64,000 bases of DNA from Chitinophaga caseinilytica. Its GTDB lineage: Bacteria > Bacteroidota > Bacteroidia > Chitinophagales > Chitinophagaceae. The DNA is taken from positions 1,657,001-1,721,000 of the forward strand of contig NZ_CP150096.1 in assembly GCF_038396765.1 (NCBI RefSeq), given 5' to 3'. A program made the translations under genes and the position numbers. Shown here piece after piece: positions 25,695 to 34,487 of this stretch. Numbering within the stretch: position 1 is the stretch's first letter; every line of letters starts with the position of its first letter. The notes below the pieces were generated by a model. It saw nothing but the letters and a program-made list of their open reading frames with translations. It had not been told where the DNA came from and did no database searches.

Positions 25695-26243
25695 ATGCGT
25701 AAACTTTTCGTTTCCAATCTCGTATCGCTCGACGGCTATATCGCCGGGCCCAACCGCGAGATCGACTGGCACAATGTAGACGGCGAATACGAAGCCTATG
25801 GGGTACAGATGATGAATGCCTGCGGCGCCATCCTTTTCGGGCGCATCACTTACGACCTGATGGCTGGTTACTGGCCCACGGCTACCGACAATAACCCGGA
25901 GGTGACGCGGCAGATGAACGTGCTGGAGAAATACGTGTTCTCGAACACGCTGCGATCGGCAGACTGGCAAAACGCGCAGGTGGTGAAGGAGCCGATGGGG
26001 CCGTTCGTGCAGCGGCTGAAGGAGGAAGAAGGGGCAGACATCGTCATTTTGGGGAGTGGAACGATCGTGTCGCAGCTGACGGAGCTCCGGTTGATCGACG
26101 AATACCGGATTTTTACGGTGCCGGTGCTCCTGGGCGGGGGGGTCCCTGCTTTTCCGCCGTCGTTCAAGCGGGCGGGTCTGGAGCTGGTGTCGTCCCGGGA
26201 ATTCAGTGAAGGGAACGTGTTGAATACGTATTGGGTGAAGTAG
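25695..26243 (+). CDS. RibD C-terminal/dihydrofolate-reductase-fold protein
   Basis: The 182-residue protein opens MRKLFVSNLVSLDGYIAGPNREIDWH, the start of the YyaP/YwjB-type DHFR-fold family. Also present are ILFGRITYDLMAGYWP (NADPH-binding region), VLEKYVFSNTL, DIVILGSGTIVSQLTELRLIDEYRIFTVPVLLGGG and the closing strand. It is probably an NAD(P)H-dependent reductase of unknown substrate. It follows the DinB gene by 9 bases and ends before a terminator, so MFS-DinB-RibD form one transcription unit. Confidence 0.9.
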   Translation: MRKLFVSNLVSLDGYIAGPNREIDWHNVDGEYEAYGVQMMNACGAILFGRITYDLMAGYWPTATDNNPEVTRQMNVLEKYVFSNTLRSADWQNAQVVKEPMGPFVQRLKEEEGADIVILGSGTIVSQLTELRLIDEYRIFTVPVLLGGGVPAFPPSFKRAGLELVSSREFSEGNVLNTYWVK

Positions 26244-26270
26244 CGATTTTATGGAAAAAAGTATCATATG

Positions 26271-26307
26271 ACCGGTGGTTCCTTGTGGGGGCCGCCGGTT
26301 TTTTTAT
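26271..26307 (+). terminator. Terminator of the MFS-DinB-RibD unit
   Basis: ACCGGTGG pairs with CCGCCGGT (one wobble) and is followed by a T7 run, 28 bases after the RibD stop. Confidence 0.75.
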
Positions 26308-26589
26308 GTATTTCGGGTGTTTTTGGGAGATGATCCGATGGATGGGAAAGGATGGATTTCCGGGGAATGAACAAACAGCTTAACTTGCCAATTATCAGCT
26401 GGTAAATAATTAATTATCAAGATGTTGAAAGTGCGTTGTCGTGAAAAGACAATGCCAAAATGATGTTTAAACATATACTGGCGGAAAGCGCCCATTTTTA
26501 ACAAAAGAAGACAATCGGCTTACTGAGGCCTTTTCGCGGGGGAACACATTAACTGATTGACACATAAAACATCCGAGTAATTCGTGTAA

Positions 26590-26765
26590 CTTTTGTCATA
26601 GTTACCCGGCGGGAATGCAAGTCGGGTGATAGTAACCATAGGGCACAGAAAAGGATGCACACTCCATCGTGACACTTTTTCTTCACTATTCAGACAGCGA
26701 AATAATGAGGGGATAGCATGAGACGGACAGGCGAAAGGCCTGTGACCGCTGCGTCCCCTTTATGC
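26590..26765 (+). promoter_or_regulatory. Possible structured leader or small RNA upstream of the terpene synthase
   Basis: Within the 513-base gene-free gap (26308-26820) two foldable blocks stand out. Block 1 (26601-26636): GTTAC/GTAAC plus CCCG/CGGG with an internal bulge. Block 2 (about 26712-26760): outer AGGGGA/TCCCCT around an inner ACAGGC/GCCTGT hairpin with a GAAAG loop. The part before them (26340-26580) is AT-rich and contains the near-consensus promoter TAACTTTTG at 26587-26595. I compared it by eye with TPP, SAM, cobalamin, glycine and c-di-GMP riboswitches and found no match. Confidence 0.35.
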
Positions 26766-26820
26766 ATAGCAAGACAAGCGTTTACACATTTATATTTCTT
26801 TATCTAAAAAGCACTTTACC

Positions 26821-27795
26821 ATGAAAGAGATCCTTAATGCCAATGCACTGCAGTATTCCTTCACTCATCGCCTGAACCCTAATGCCGAAGCCATGGAGGC
26901 CTTGCTCCGCACCTGGATCGAGACGGATTACAACTGGCTGCCGGACAAGATGAAGTTCAAGTACGGAAAAACGGGTATGGGACACTGCGGGGGCTGTATT
27001 TTTCCTCACGCGTCTATGGCGCAACTGACTGCTGTCTGCCGGTTTTTCATCTGGGCGTTTACGGTGGATGATATTCATGAGTTATCTGATCCTGCTGAAA
27101 TCGACCGCATCCGCAAAATTTCGCTGGATGCCTTGCGCTACGGGCGTTTTACCAGCGATGAAGAAATTTTCAATTCGTTGCCGAAGATGCGGGAAGAACT
27201 GTTATCGATGACATCTCCGCAATGGATGGACCGCTTTTGTGATAGCCTCGACCGTTATTTCGACGGATTGAAGGAAGAGGTGTTTTATCGTGTGCCGCAA
27301 ATTTTCCCCGACTTCGAAACTTTTGTGAAAATCCGCATGAAAGCCGTAAATGTATATTCGATGATCCATTTATGCGAAGCGATAACGGGTACCACACTTC
27401 CCGACCATGTTGTCAAACATCCTGTGATAGATCGCCTGGAACAGCTTTCCTGCAGCATCCAAGCCTGGTCCAACGATTATTTTTCGGCGCACCTGGAAAA
27501 GGGCAACGATGTTATGAACCTCGTATTGATCATCGAGAACGAAAGAGGTTGCTCATTGGGCGAGGCCTATCTCGAGGCGTTAGCCATTCATGACGCGGAT
27601 GCCGACGAATTCGTATCGCTTACGAACCAATTGCCGGACTTCGGCATCTGGAATAAAGCCGTTGGTCTTTATGTTGAAAATCTCCAGCTTATGATCGCCG
27701 GAAACCTATATTGGACGTTGAACCTTACCGAGCGTTACAAAAAAGGTGGACATCCTTCCGAGGATCTGGCAAAGGCCAAGGAAATGGCAGCATAG
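26821..27795 (+). CDS. Class I terpene synthase
   Basis: The 324-residue protein has the four landmarks of bacterial type I terpene cyclases at the expected distances. These are the Asp-rich motif DDIHE (83-87), a pyrophosphate-sensor Arg at 172 (46 residues before the NSE motif), the NSE triad N218-S222-E226 (NDYFSAHLE), and the R305-Y306 pair 80 residues after it. The usual basic residue just before the NSE glutamate is Leu225 here. It should ionise a prenyl diphosphate with Mg2+ and cyclise it. Chain length and product cannot be told from sequence. No tailoring enzyme or prenyltransferase is adjacent. The leader is unusually long. Confidence 0.93.
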   Translation: MKEILNANALQYSFTHRLNPNAEAMEALLRTWIETDYNWLPDKMKFKYGKTGMGHCGGCIFPHASMAQLTAVCRFFIWAFTVDDIHELSDPAEIDRIRKISLDALRYGRFTSDEEIFNSLPKMREELLSMTSPQWMDRFCDSLDRYFDGLKEEVFYRVPQIFPDFETFVKIRMKAVNVYSMIHLCEAITGTTLPDHVVKHPVIDRLEQLSCSIQAWSNDYFSAHLEKGNDVMNLVLIIENERGCSLGEAYLEALAIHDADADEFVSLTNQLPDFGIWNKAVGLYVENLQLMIAGNLYWTLNLTERYKKGGHPSEDLAKAKEMAA

Positions 27796-27820
27796 CAGCC
27801 AGTTTAGCTTTGTGAACTCA

Positions 27821-29551
27821 TTAAGCCAGTGCTTGCGAATGCAGGTGCTGGCTTAGTTGTTGAAGGAGGGTTGCCCGGTCATATGGTTTGCGGATCACGC
27901 CCTGTGCGCCTTGATTCAACCATTGCTCAACAGGCCCGCTTTTGCCGGTGATCATGATTACCGTAATATGCCGGAAACGCTCGTCTGCCTTGAGGAACTG
28001 CAACGTAGCGCTACCGTTCATGGTTTGCATACTATCGTCCAGGATGATGCAATCCGGCAAAGTAGCGTTAGCCTCGAGTTTATCGATCAGCTGCCGGCCG
28101 TCGATGCTGGAAGTGATGGCACAGCCGAAAGATTGCAGCAGCGAACCGAGCAGTTTGTTTTGCATGAGATCGTCTTCCGCGAAACTTAGATTCAGGCCGG
28201 CCAGCTGGTGGGAAGTCTGTTCCGGAGCCGATTCCTCCGGCATTTGGCCGGCCACCAGCGGGAAGGAAATGGTGAAAGTGGTCAGCCCGTTTTCACTGGT
28301 AACATGATAAGAGCCTTCGCATTGGTCCATGATATTGCGAACGATATATAAACCAAGGCCGGAACCTTCGATCTTTTTATTGTGCTTCGCAGTCATGAAT
28401 TTATTAAACAGCAGTTTGATTTTTTCCTGTGGGATATCGGGGCATTGATTGGCAACCGATATTTCTATGAAGTTATTGCTGTTATTGTAGATGCTGTGCA
28501 GTCTTATCTGGATGGGCGTGCCTTCCCTGCCGTATTTTATGGCATTCGAGATGAGATTGGTGATCGCGATATTCATCTGGAGCGGATCGCTTTCGATATA
28601 CCGGGGCAGAGAATTATCGTAAGTCAGCTGAATGGGCAGGTTGCGGGATTCGGCTTTGATTTGCTGAATCTTGATGATGTTTTGAATGAAGCTTTGCAGT
28701 TCGAATGTTTCCGGATGAATTTCGGCTGGGCCGCCATTTTCGATCTCGCCCATGTTCAACACGTTATTGACGATGTTGCGCATGCTGTGGTTGATGGTTG
28801 ACAACTGTTCTACGTAAGGCTTCAGCTTTTCAAACTCCGGATTGTCCTTCATCTCGGTGTTCAACAGGTCGATCAGGATGGTATTGGATGCCAGGTTGTT
28901 CCTCATTTCATGCGATGTCTTGAAAATCAGCATGGACACCTGGTTCAGCAGGATCTTGTTTTCCCGGATGTCTTGCACGAAATAACCTAATACCAAAGCA
29001 TCAAAAAGCAGGAAGCAAGGCAAAGCCACCCATCGAAGAAGATATTGGAATTCTTCCGCCAGTTGCAGCGGAGGAACGATGTTGTAATAATAGTTTACTT
29101 CCAGTGCGATCAATGTGAAGATCGCAGCGGCGATACCCGTTATTCTTTGCCAGCGTTTCCTGTAAACGAGAAAGCTGATCCCGAAAATAAAGACGAGGAT
29201 GAGGGAAATATTAATGATCTTCCCGAGAATGGCCGCAAAATACAACGCACAAAGGCAATGCGCGAGCAGCACGCCGAGGCTGGCCGCTTCATATTTTTTC
29301 TGCCTGTTCAGAAAAATAATGAACAGAAAAAGTGCGCCCTCAAAAACTGCAGGAATTAATATCCCGTTTTCCCCCGAATACAGGTAGAAAAAGAATCCGA
29401 TGGAAACTGCCAATAGTGCCGTGATAAAACAAATACTATTGACCGTCCGTATTTTATGCGCCTTTTCTTCTGGTAAACCTTTTGAGCCTGCGGCAATGAT
29501 CAGGTTAACCCATCCGAAAACAGTTGTCAGTATGTAGGCGGGGTATCGCAT
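27821..29551 (-). CDS. Hybrid histidine kinase with C-terminal receiver domain
   Basis: The 576-residue protein starts at ATG 29551 (MRYPAYILTT); the frame runs upstream only to a TTG. Six or so hydrophobic helices (about 5-190) form a membrane sensor without a large periplasmic domain. The HisKA phosphoacceptor is His214 in FKTSHEMRNNL, the ATPase region has NLISNAIKYG and GSGLGLYIVRNIM, and the receiver domain (about 457-570) has EDD, Asp505 (IILDDSMQTMNG) and Lys555 (RKPY). There is no separate output regulator nearby. It converges on the terpene synthase, 25 bases apart, but a functional link is only possible, not shown. Confidence 0.92.
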   Translation of the reverse strand: MRYPAYILTTVFGWVNLIIAAGSKGLPEEKAHKIRTVNSICFITALLAVSIGFFFYLYSGENGILIPAVFEGALFLFIIFLNRQKKYEAASLGVLLAHCLCALYFAAILGKIINISLILVFIFGISFLVYRKRWQRITGIAAAIFTLIALEVNYYYNIVPPLQLAEEFQYLLRWVALPCFLLFDALVLGYFVQDIRENKILLNQVSMLIFKTSHEMRNNLASNTILIDLLNTEMKDNPEFEKLKPYVEQLSTINHSMRNIVNNVLNMGEIENGGPAEIHPETFELQSFIQNIIKIQQIKAESRNLPIQLTYDNSLPRYIESDPLQMNIAITNLISNAIKYGREGTPIQIRLHSIYNNSNNFIEISVANQCPDIPQEKIKLLFNKFMTAKHNKKIEGSGLGLYIVRNIMDQCEGSYHVTSENGLTTFTISFPLVAGQMPEESAPEQTSHQLAGLNLSFAEDDLMQNKLLGSLLQSFGCAITSSIDGRQLIDKLEANATLPDCIILDDSMQTMNGSATLQFLKADERFRHITVIMITGKSGPVEQWLNQGAQGVIRKPYDRATLLQQLSQHLHSQALA

Positions 29552-29696
29552 GTTTGGGTTTTTAGAAACGTTTCCTAGCGTGGTTTTTCCAATTGACTTA
29601 GATCGGGTTTCTCGTACCAAGATACCGAATAAATCCGCTGAATTTGTTAATTGATTGTAAATAGTAGATGGGTTGTCATAAACTCTCCGTAGTGCC

Positions 29697-30959
29697 TTAT
29701 TTTTCCAGAATAGCGGTTACGCCCATGCCTCCGGCCGTACATATGCTCACCAGCGCCCGCCCGCCACCACGCGCATGCAGCAGCTTTGCGGTCTGCCCCA
29801 GAATCCGCGCGCCGGTTGCCGCAAAAGGATGCCCCAGCGCCACGCTCCCTCCCTTCACATTCAGCTTCTCCCGGTCGATGGCGCCCAAAGCCCCGCTGAA
29901 CCCCATTTTCCTGCAATAGGCATCATCTTCCCAGGCCTTCAGGTTACACAACACTTGACCCGCAAAAGCTTCGTGGATCTCGTATACGTCGAAGTCCTGC
30001 AGTTTCAATCCGTTGCGCCGCAGCATGCGCCCCACCGCCCAGGTAGGCGCCATGAGCAGCCCTTCGCCATGCACGTAATCCACCGCCGCGGATTCCGCGT
30101 CCGCGAGATACGCCAGCACTTCCCAGCCGCGGCGGGCGGCATAGTCTTCCGAAGCAAGCAGCACTGCAGAAGCGCCGTCGGTATAGATCGTGCTGTTGCC
30201 GGCCGTGAGCGTGCCGGCGGGAGATTTGTCGAACGCGGGCTTCAGGAGGCCGAGCTTTTCCAGGCTCGTATCCCCGCGAACGATCGTATCCTTTTTCGCC
30301 CCCATGAACGGGAAAACAAGATCGTCGTAAAACCCTTCCTGCCAGGCCTTTTCAGCATTCCGGTGGCTCGCCAGCGCCAGCTCATCCTGCGCCTGGCGCC
30401 CGATTCCCCATTCCTTGACCATCAGTTCCGTATGCTCGCCCATCGAAAGACCCGTCCGCGGTTCCACGATGCCGGGGTACACCGGTTTCAACTCGGAAGG
30501 CCGGATGGAAAAGAGGATTTTCATTCTGTCCCCGAACGTTTTGGCGGCCCGCAGGGAAGTCAGTTTCCAGGAGAGTTTTTGCTGCAATTGCAAGGGCAGA
30601 TCGCTGTTGGTATCGCTGCCGCCGGCGATGCCGGCTTCGATTTGTCCGGCCGCGATGCGGAGCCCCAATTGCACGGCTGCGTCGAGGCTCGTGCTGCAGG
30701 CCCGCTGCAGGTTGTAGGCCGGCGTGTGCGGGTCGAGCCCGCTGTCTTGCACGCATTCCCGCGCGAAGTTCCATTCTGTGGACCGGTTCAGCAGCGCGCC
30801 CAGCGCCACGTCTCCCAACCGCTCGCCTTCCAGCCCGAATTTCTTCACGAGGGCCTGCAGGCAGGGCGTGAGCAACTGCTGGTTGGAAAGGCGGTTGTAT
30901 TCCCGGAACGACCGTACGAACGGGATGCGCTGTGCACCGATGATGGCGGCTTTTCTCAT
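29697..30959 (-). CDS. Thiolase (acetyl-CoA C-acyltransferase, FadI-like)
   Basis: The 420-residue protein has the thiolase motifs: nucleophile Cys in QRACSTSLDAAVQLG near 90, EIHEAFAGQVLCNL (His), NVKGGSVALGHPFAATGARI (His) and the second catalytic Cys in CTAGGMGVTAILEK at the C-terminus. The long middle part (LFSIRPSELKPVYPG, RTGLSMGEHTELMVKEWGI) matches the FadI-type trifunctional-complex thiolases. It would cleave 3-oxoacyl-CoA in beta-oxidation. No FadJ partner is adjacent in the window. Confidence 0.94.
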   Translation of the reverse strand: MRKAAIIGAQRIPFVRSFREYNRLSNQQLLTPCLQALVKKFGLEGERLGDVALGALLNRSTEWNFARECVQDSGLDPHTPAYNLQRACSTSLDAAVQLGLRIAAGQIEAGIAGGSDTNSDLPLQLQQKLSWKLTSLRAAKTFGDRMKILFSIRPSELKPVYPGIVEPRTGLSMGEHTELMVKEWGIGRQAQDELALASHRNAEKAWQEGFYDDLVFPFMGAKKDTIVRGDTSLEKLGLLKPAFDKSPAGTLTAGNSTIYTDGASAVLLASEDYAARRGWEVLAYLADAESAAVDYVHGEGLLMAPTWAVGRMLRRNGLKLQDFDVYEIHEAFAGQVLCNLKAWEDDAYCRKMGFSGALGAIDREKLNVKGGSVALGHPFAATGARILGQTAKLLHARGGGRALVSICTAGGMGVTAILEK

Positions 30960-31277
30960 GGCAAACGGGTTTTACAGGCTGGATTTGTTATTGATATGTG
31001 AACGGTTTTTCTACGGGATGTAAGTTACGAATTGCCGGGGCTCGCTGTACCCCTTAAATAGATGTGGCAACACAAAATAGAACTTATACTACAACGGAAT
31101 TTTTTATACATTTTTAAACCCGCTTTTATTTAAAAAGTGTTTGCAAACCCTTTCACTTTATTTCAGCGCATTTCAATTTGTTAACATTATCATAAAGTCG
31201 ATTTCGTGTTTATGTAACACGAAGACAGTTCCTTTGCGCCTTCGAACTAAAACATTAGACACCTAATCGACCACTAT
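30960..31277. other. Promoter region between divergent thiolase and SusC genes
   Basis: No gene is seen in these 318 bases. The stretch is AT-rich. TTCCTTTG at 31229-31236, 41 bases before the SusC ATG, is one mismatch from the Bacteroidota -7 element and is the most likely plus-strand promoter. A cluster of T-rich runs lies at 31090-31190. I find no clear operator. Confidence 0.4.
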
Positions 31278-34200
31278 ATGAAGCCAAAATTACTACAGTT
31301 ACTCGCATGCCTCCTGTGTGCGGTATTGTTTATCCCGAACCCGTCGAAAGCACAGGAAATGCCCGTGAAAGGCACGGTGCGCACGGCAGACAACGGCACC
31401 CTCATGCCGGGCGTCACCATCCTGGCCAACGGCAAGCTCGTTGGGATGACCGACGAGAACGGCTCCTTCTCCATCAAGATCGCTGAAAAAGGCACGCTGC
31501 TCCAGCTCTCCATGATCGGTTACGAGAAACTGACCTTCGTGGTGGGAGAAGCCAACCAGGGCCTGAAGTTCATCATGAAATCCGCCGCCAGCAACCTGAA
31601 CGAGCACGTAGTCACCACCGCACTCGGTATCAAGCGCGCCGAAAAAGCATTGGGCTACGCGCAGCAGACCATCGGCGCGGAATCCCTCACAGACGCGCGC
31701 CCCAATAACTGGTCAGACGCCCTGAGAGGCAAAGTGGCCGGCCTCAACATCGCCGGGCTCGGCGGCCCGCTCAATTCCCAGGAAATCCGCCTCCGCGGCG
31801 AAAGCTCCCTCACCACCAACGGCAACGCCGCCCTCGTGGTGGTAGACGGCATCCCCGTGAACGGAAGCCTCACCACCTCCGGTGCTTCCAACATGTACAT
31901 GGGCGGCGACGCGTCTATCGACGTGCCCGTGGATTTCGGCAACGGCATCGCAGACATCAACCCAGACGATATCGAAAGCATCTCCGTCCTCAAAGGCCCC
32001 GGCGCCACCGCGCTCTACGGCAGCCGCGCTGCCAACGGCGCCGTGCTCATCACCACCAAATCCGGTAAAACCCGCAAGGGACTGGGCATCTCGCTCAATT
32101 CCAACACCAGCTGGGACGTGATCACCCGCTGGCCCGACTGGCAATATGAATACGGCCAGGGCGACGGGAAAACCAACTACAACGCCAACGGCGACATGTA
32201 TTATTCCTACGGCGCAACGGCAGACGGTCGCAGCACGGGCGGCAGCTCCAGCGCTTTCGGCCCGAAGTTCAACGGACAAATGTATTACCAGTACGATCCC
32301 ACCACGTTCACGACCGGAAAGGAAAGGACCCCCTGGGTTGCGTACGACAATAACCGCAAAGATTACTGGCAAACGGGCCGCACCACCACCAATGGCATCA
32401 CCCTCGACAATTCCGGCGATGCAGGCACGGTACGCGCTTCCCTCACGCGTACAGACAACAAGTGGATCATGCCTTCCATGGGCTTCGAGCGCACCACGGC
32501 TTCCGTGAACGCGGGATACAAGATTTCCAGCAAGATCAAGGTGAGCTCCGTGGTGAATTACACCAATAAAACGAGCGACAACCTGCCGGGCCTGGGTTAC
32601 AACAACCACTCCATCGCCTACTTCATGATCTTCCAGAACCCGAACGTAGACCTGAACTGGTACCGTCCGCTCTGGCGCCCCGGCTTCGAAGGTATCGACA
32701 TGATCCGCCCCTACAGCTCGTTCATCGACAATCCCTTTGCCATGACCGACGAGATCAAGAACGGCCTCCGCAGCAACCAGCTCACCGGTAACCTGAAAGT
32801 AGACGCGCAGATCCTGCCGAAACTCAGTTTGATGGTGCGTTCCGGTATCAACATGAACCAGCAGGCACGCGATCAGCGCCGCCCGTGGGACATTAACCGC
32901 TACGGCCAGGGCTTCTACCAGACGCAGGCGGTGTACAGCCAGGAAATCAACAGCGACTTCCTCCTCACTTACCGCGACGCTTTCGCCGGAGGCAAATTCT
33001 CCCTCAGCGCATCTGCCGGCGGCAACACCATGACCAGCCAGTACAAGCGCAACGACAATACCCTCATCGGTCTTGTTGTGCCCGGCGTGTATAAAATGAC
33101 GAACGGCATCGGCAACCCGCTGGTCGCTACTTATGATGCAGACAAGAAAGTGAACAGCCTGTACGGGCTCATCAACCTGTCTTACCGCGACAGGATTTTC
33201 CTCGACCTGACAGGCCGTAATGATTGGTCGAGCACGCTGCCGCAGGAGAACTGGTCGTTCTTCTATCCTTCCGCCAACCTGAGCATGATCCTGAGCGATA
33301 TGGTCCGGATGCCGAAAGCGATCAGCTTCGCGAAATACCGTTTGTCGCTGGCGCAGGTGGGTAACGACACCGATCCTTACAGAACGAACAAATATTACAA
33401 CCGCAGCGATTTTCCCAGTTCTGCCGAAGCGCCCACGCAGTTGTACAACCTCCACTTCAAGCCCGAGATCGCCACGAGCATCGAAACCGGCCTGGATGTA
33501 GGCTTCTTCAAGAACAGGCTCCGCATCGACGCGGCAGTTTACCAGACCAATACCAAGAACCAGATCCTGTCCGTTCCCCTGGAACATTCTTCCGGCTTCA
33601 GTTCCGCCATCCTCAACTCCGGCGAGATCCGCAACCGCGGGTTGGAACTGGTGGTGACCGGCACGCCCGTGAAAACGAAGAACGTAACCTGGAACGTGAC
33701 CGCAACCTGGGCTACCACCCGCAGCAAAGTAATGAGCCTCGACCCGAGACTGGGTGGGAAACTTTCCATCATGGGCTCTTCCAGCGCCACGCTCACCGCG
33801 GTGGAAGGTCAGATCGCGTCTGCATTGTACGGTCTGAAATTCGAGCGGGCACCGGATGGACAGATCATCTACAGCAACGGCCTGCCCGTTGTAACGCAGA
33901 CCACAGAATATATCGGCGATACGAACCCCGACTGGAGAGCCGGGCTCATCAACAACGTGTCTTACAAGAACTTCAGGCTCAGCGCCACGTTCGACGGCCA
34001 GTACGGCGGCATCCTCTATTCGCACTCCCATCACAAAATGACCGAGCAAGGCAAGCTGAAACATACGCTGAAAGGGCGTGAAGAAGGCTGGATCGTAGGG
34101 GAAGGCGTGGAAAAGAAAGCAGACGGTTCTTTCGTTCCCAATACCACCAAAGTAAGGCCGGCGGATTATTACGCACAGTATTACCGCCTCAACAATACCG

Positions 34201-34466
34201 AGGCCAACACCTTCAACGCATCGTTCCTGAAGTTCCGCGAAGTATCGCTGGAGTATTCGCTGCCGTCGAAACTGATCGGCAACACCTTCCTGAAAGGCGC
34301 CAGCATCGCGGTATATGGCCGTAACCTGAAAGTGTGGTCGGATTTCCCGATCTACGATCCTGAAGTGGCCACCCAGGCCGGTGGTACCGGTATCCTGACC
34401 GGCGTGGAAGTAGGGCAGATGCCGAACCCCGCCACCTTCGGCTTCAACCTGAAAGTAAAACTGTAA
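31278..34466 (+). CDS. SusC/RagA-family TonB-dependent outer-membrane transporter
   Basis: The 1062-residue protein has a signal peptide (about 1-25, ending PSKAQ), a carboxypeptidase-regulatory-like domain (about 28-105; MPGVTILANGKLVGMTDENGSFSI), then a plug with HVVTTALGIKRAEKALGYAQQ, RGKVAGLNIAG, EIRLRGESSL, ALVVVDGIPVNG and SISVLKGPGATALYGSRAANGAVLITTKSG. A large barrel ends VKL. It lacks an STN domain, so unlike the first SusC it is not expected to signal through FecR. It forms an operon with the SusD and metallophosphoesterase genes that follow. Confidence 0.95.
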   Translation: MKPKLLQLLACLLCAVLFIPNPSKAQEMPVKGTVRTADNGTLMPGVTILANGKLVGMTDENGSFSIKIAEKGTLLQLSMIGYEKLTFVVGEANQGLKFIMKSAASNLNEHVVTTALGIKRAEKALGYAQQTIGAESLTDARPNNWSDALRGKVAGLNIAGLGGPLNSQEIRLRGESSLTTNGNAALVVVDGIPVNGSLTTSGASNMYMGGDASIDVPVDFGNGIADINPDDIESISVLKGPGATALYGSRAANGAVLITTKSGKTRKGLGISLNSNTSWDVITRWPDWQYEYGQGDGKTNYNANGDMYYSYGATADGRSTGGSSSAFGPKFNGQMYYQYDPTTFTTGKERTPWVAYDNNRKDYWQTGRTTTNGITLDNSGDAGTVRASLTRTDNKWIMPSMGFERTTASVNAGYKISSKIKVSSVVNYTNKTSDNLPGLGYNNHSIAYFMIFQNPNVDLNWYRPLWRPGFEGIDMIRPYSSFIDNPFAMTDEIKNGLRSNQLTGNLKVDAQILPKLSLMVRSGINMNQQARDQRRPWDINRYGQGFYQTQAVYSQEINSDFLLTYRDAFAGGKFSLSASAGGNTMTSQYKRNDNTLIGLVVPGVYKMTNGIGNPLVATYDADKKVNSLYGLINLSYRDRIFLDLTGRNDWSSTLPQENWSFFYPSANLSMILSDMVRMPKAISFAKYRLSLAQVGNDTDPYRTNKYYNRSDFPSSAEAPTQLYNLHFKPEIATSIETGLDVGFFKNRLRIDAAVYQTNTKNQILSVPLEHSSGFSSAILNSGEIRNRGLELVVTGTPVKTKNVTWNVTATWATTRSKVMSLDPRLGGKLSIMGSSSATLTAVEGQIASALYGLKFERAPDGQIIYSNGLPVVTQTTEYIGDTNPDWRAGLINNVSYKNFRLSATFDGQYGGILYSHSHHKMTEQGKLKHTLKGREEGWIVGEGVEKKADGSFVPNTTKVRPADYYAQYYRLNNTEANTFNASFLKFREVSLEYSLPSKLIGNTFLKGASIAVYGRNLKVWSDFPIYDPEVATQAGGTGILTGVEVGQMPNPATFGFNLKVKL

Positions 34467-34487
34467 TCACCCGAAAATCTGCAGACA

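Noticed and set aside
26590..26765. Known riboswitch class for the terpene synthase leader
   Set aside because: Core bases of TPP, SAM, cobalamin, glycine and c-di-GMP aptamers were looked for and not found on either strand; the element is left unnamed.
31713..34064. 783-codon minus-strand frame opposite SusC
   Set aside because: Val/His/Gly-rich antisense shadow typical of this GC-rich codon usage; the plus strand encodes a clear SusC.
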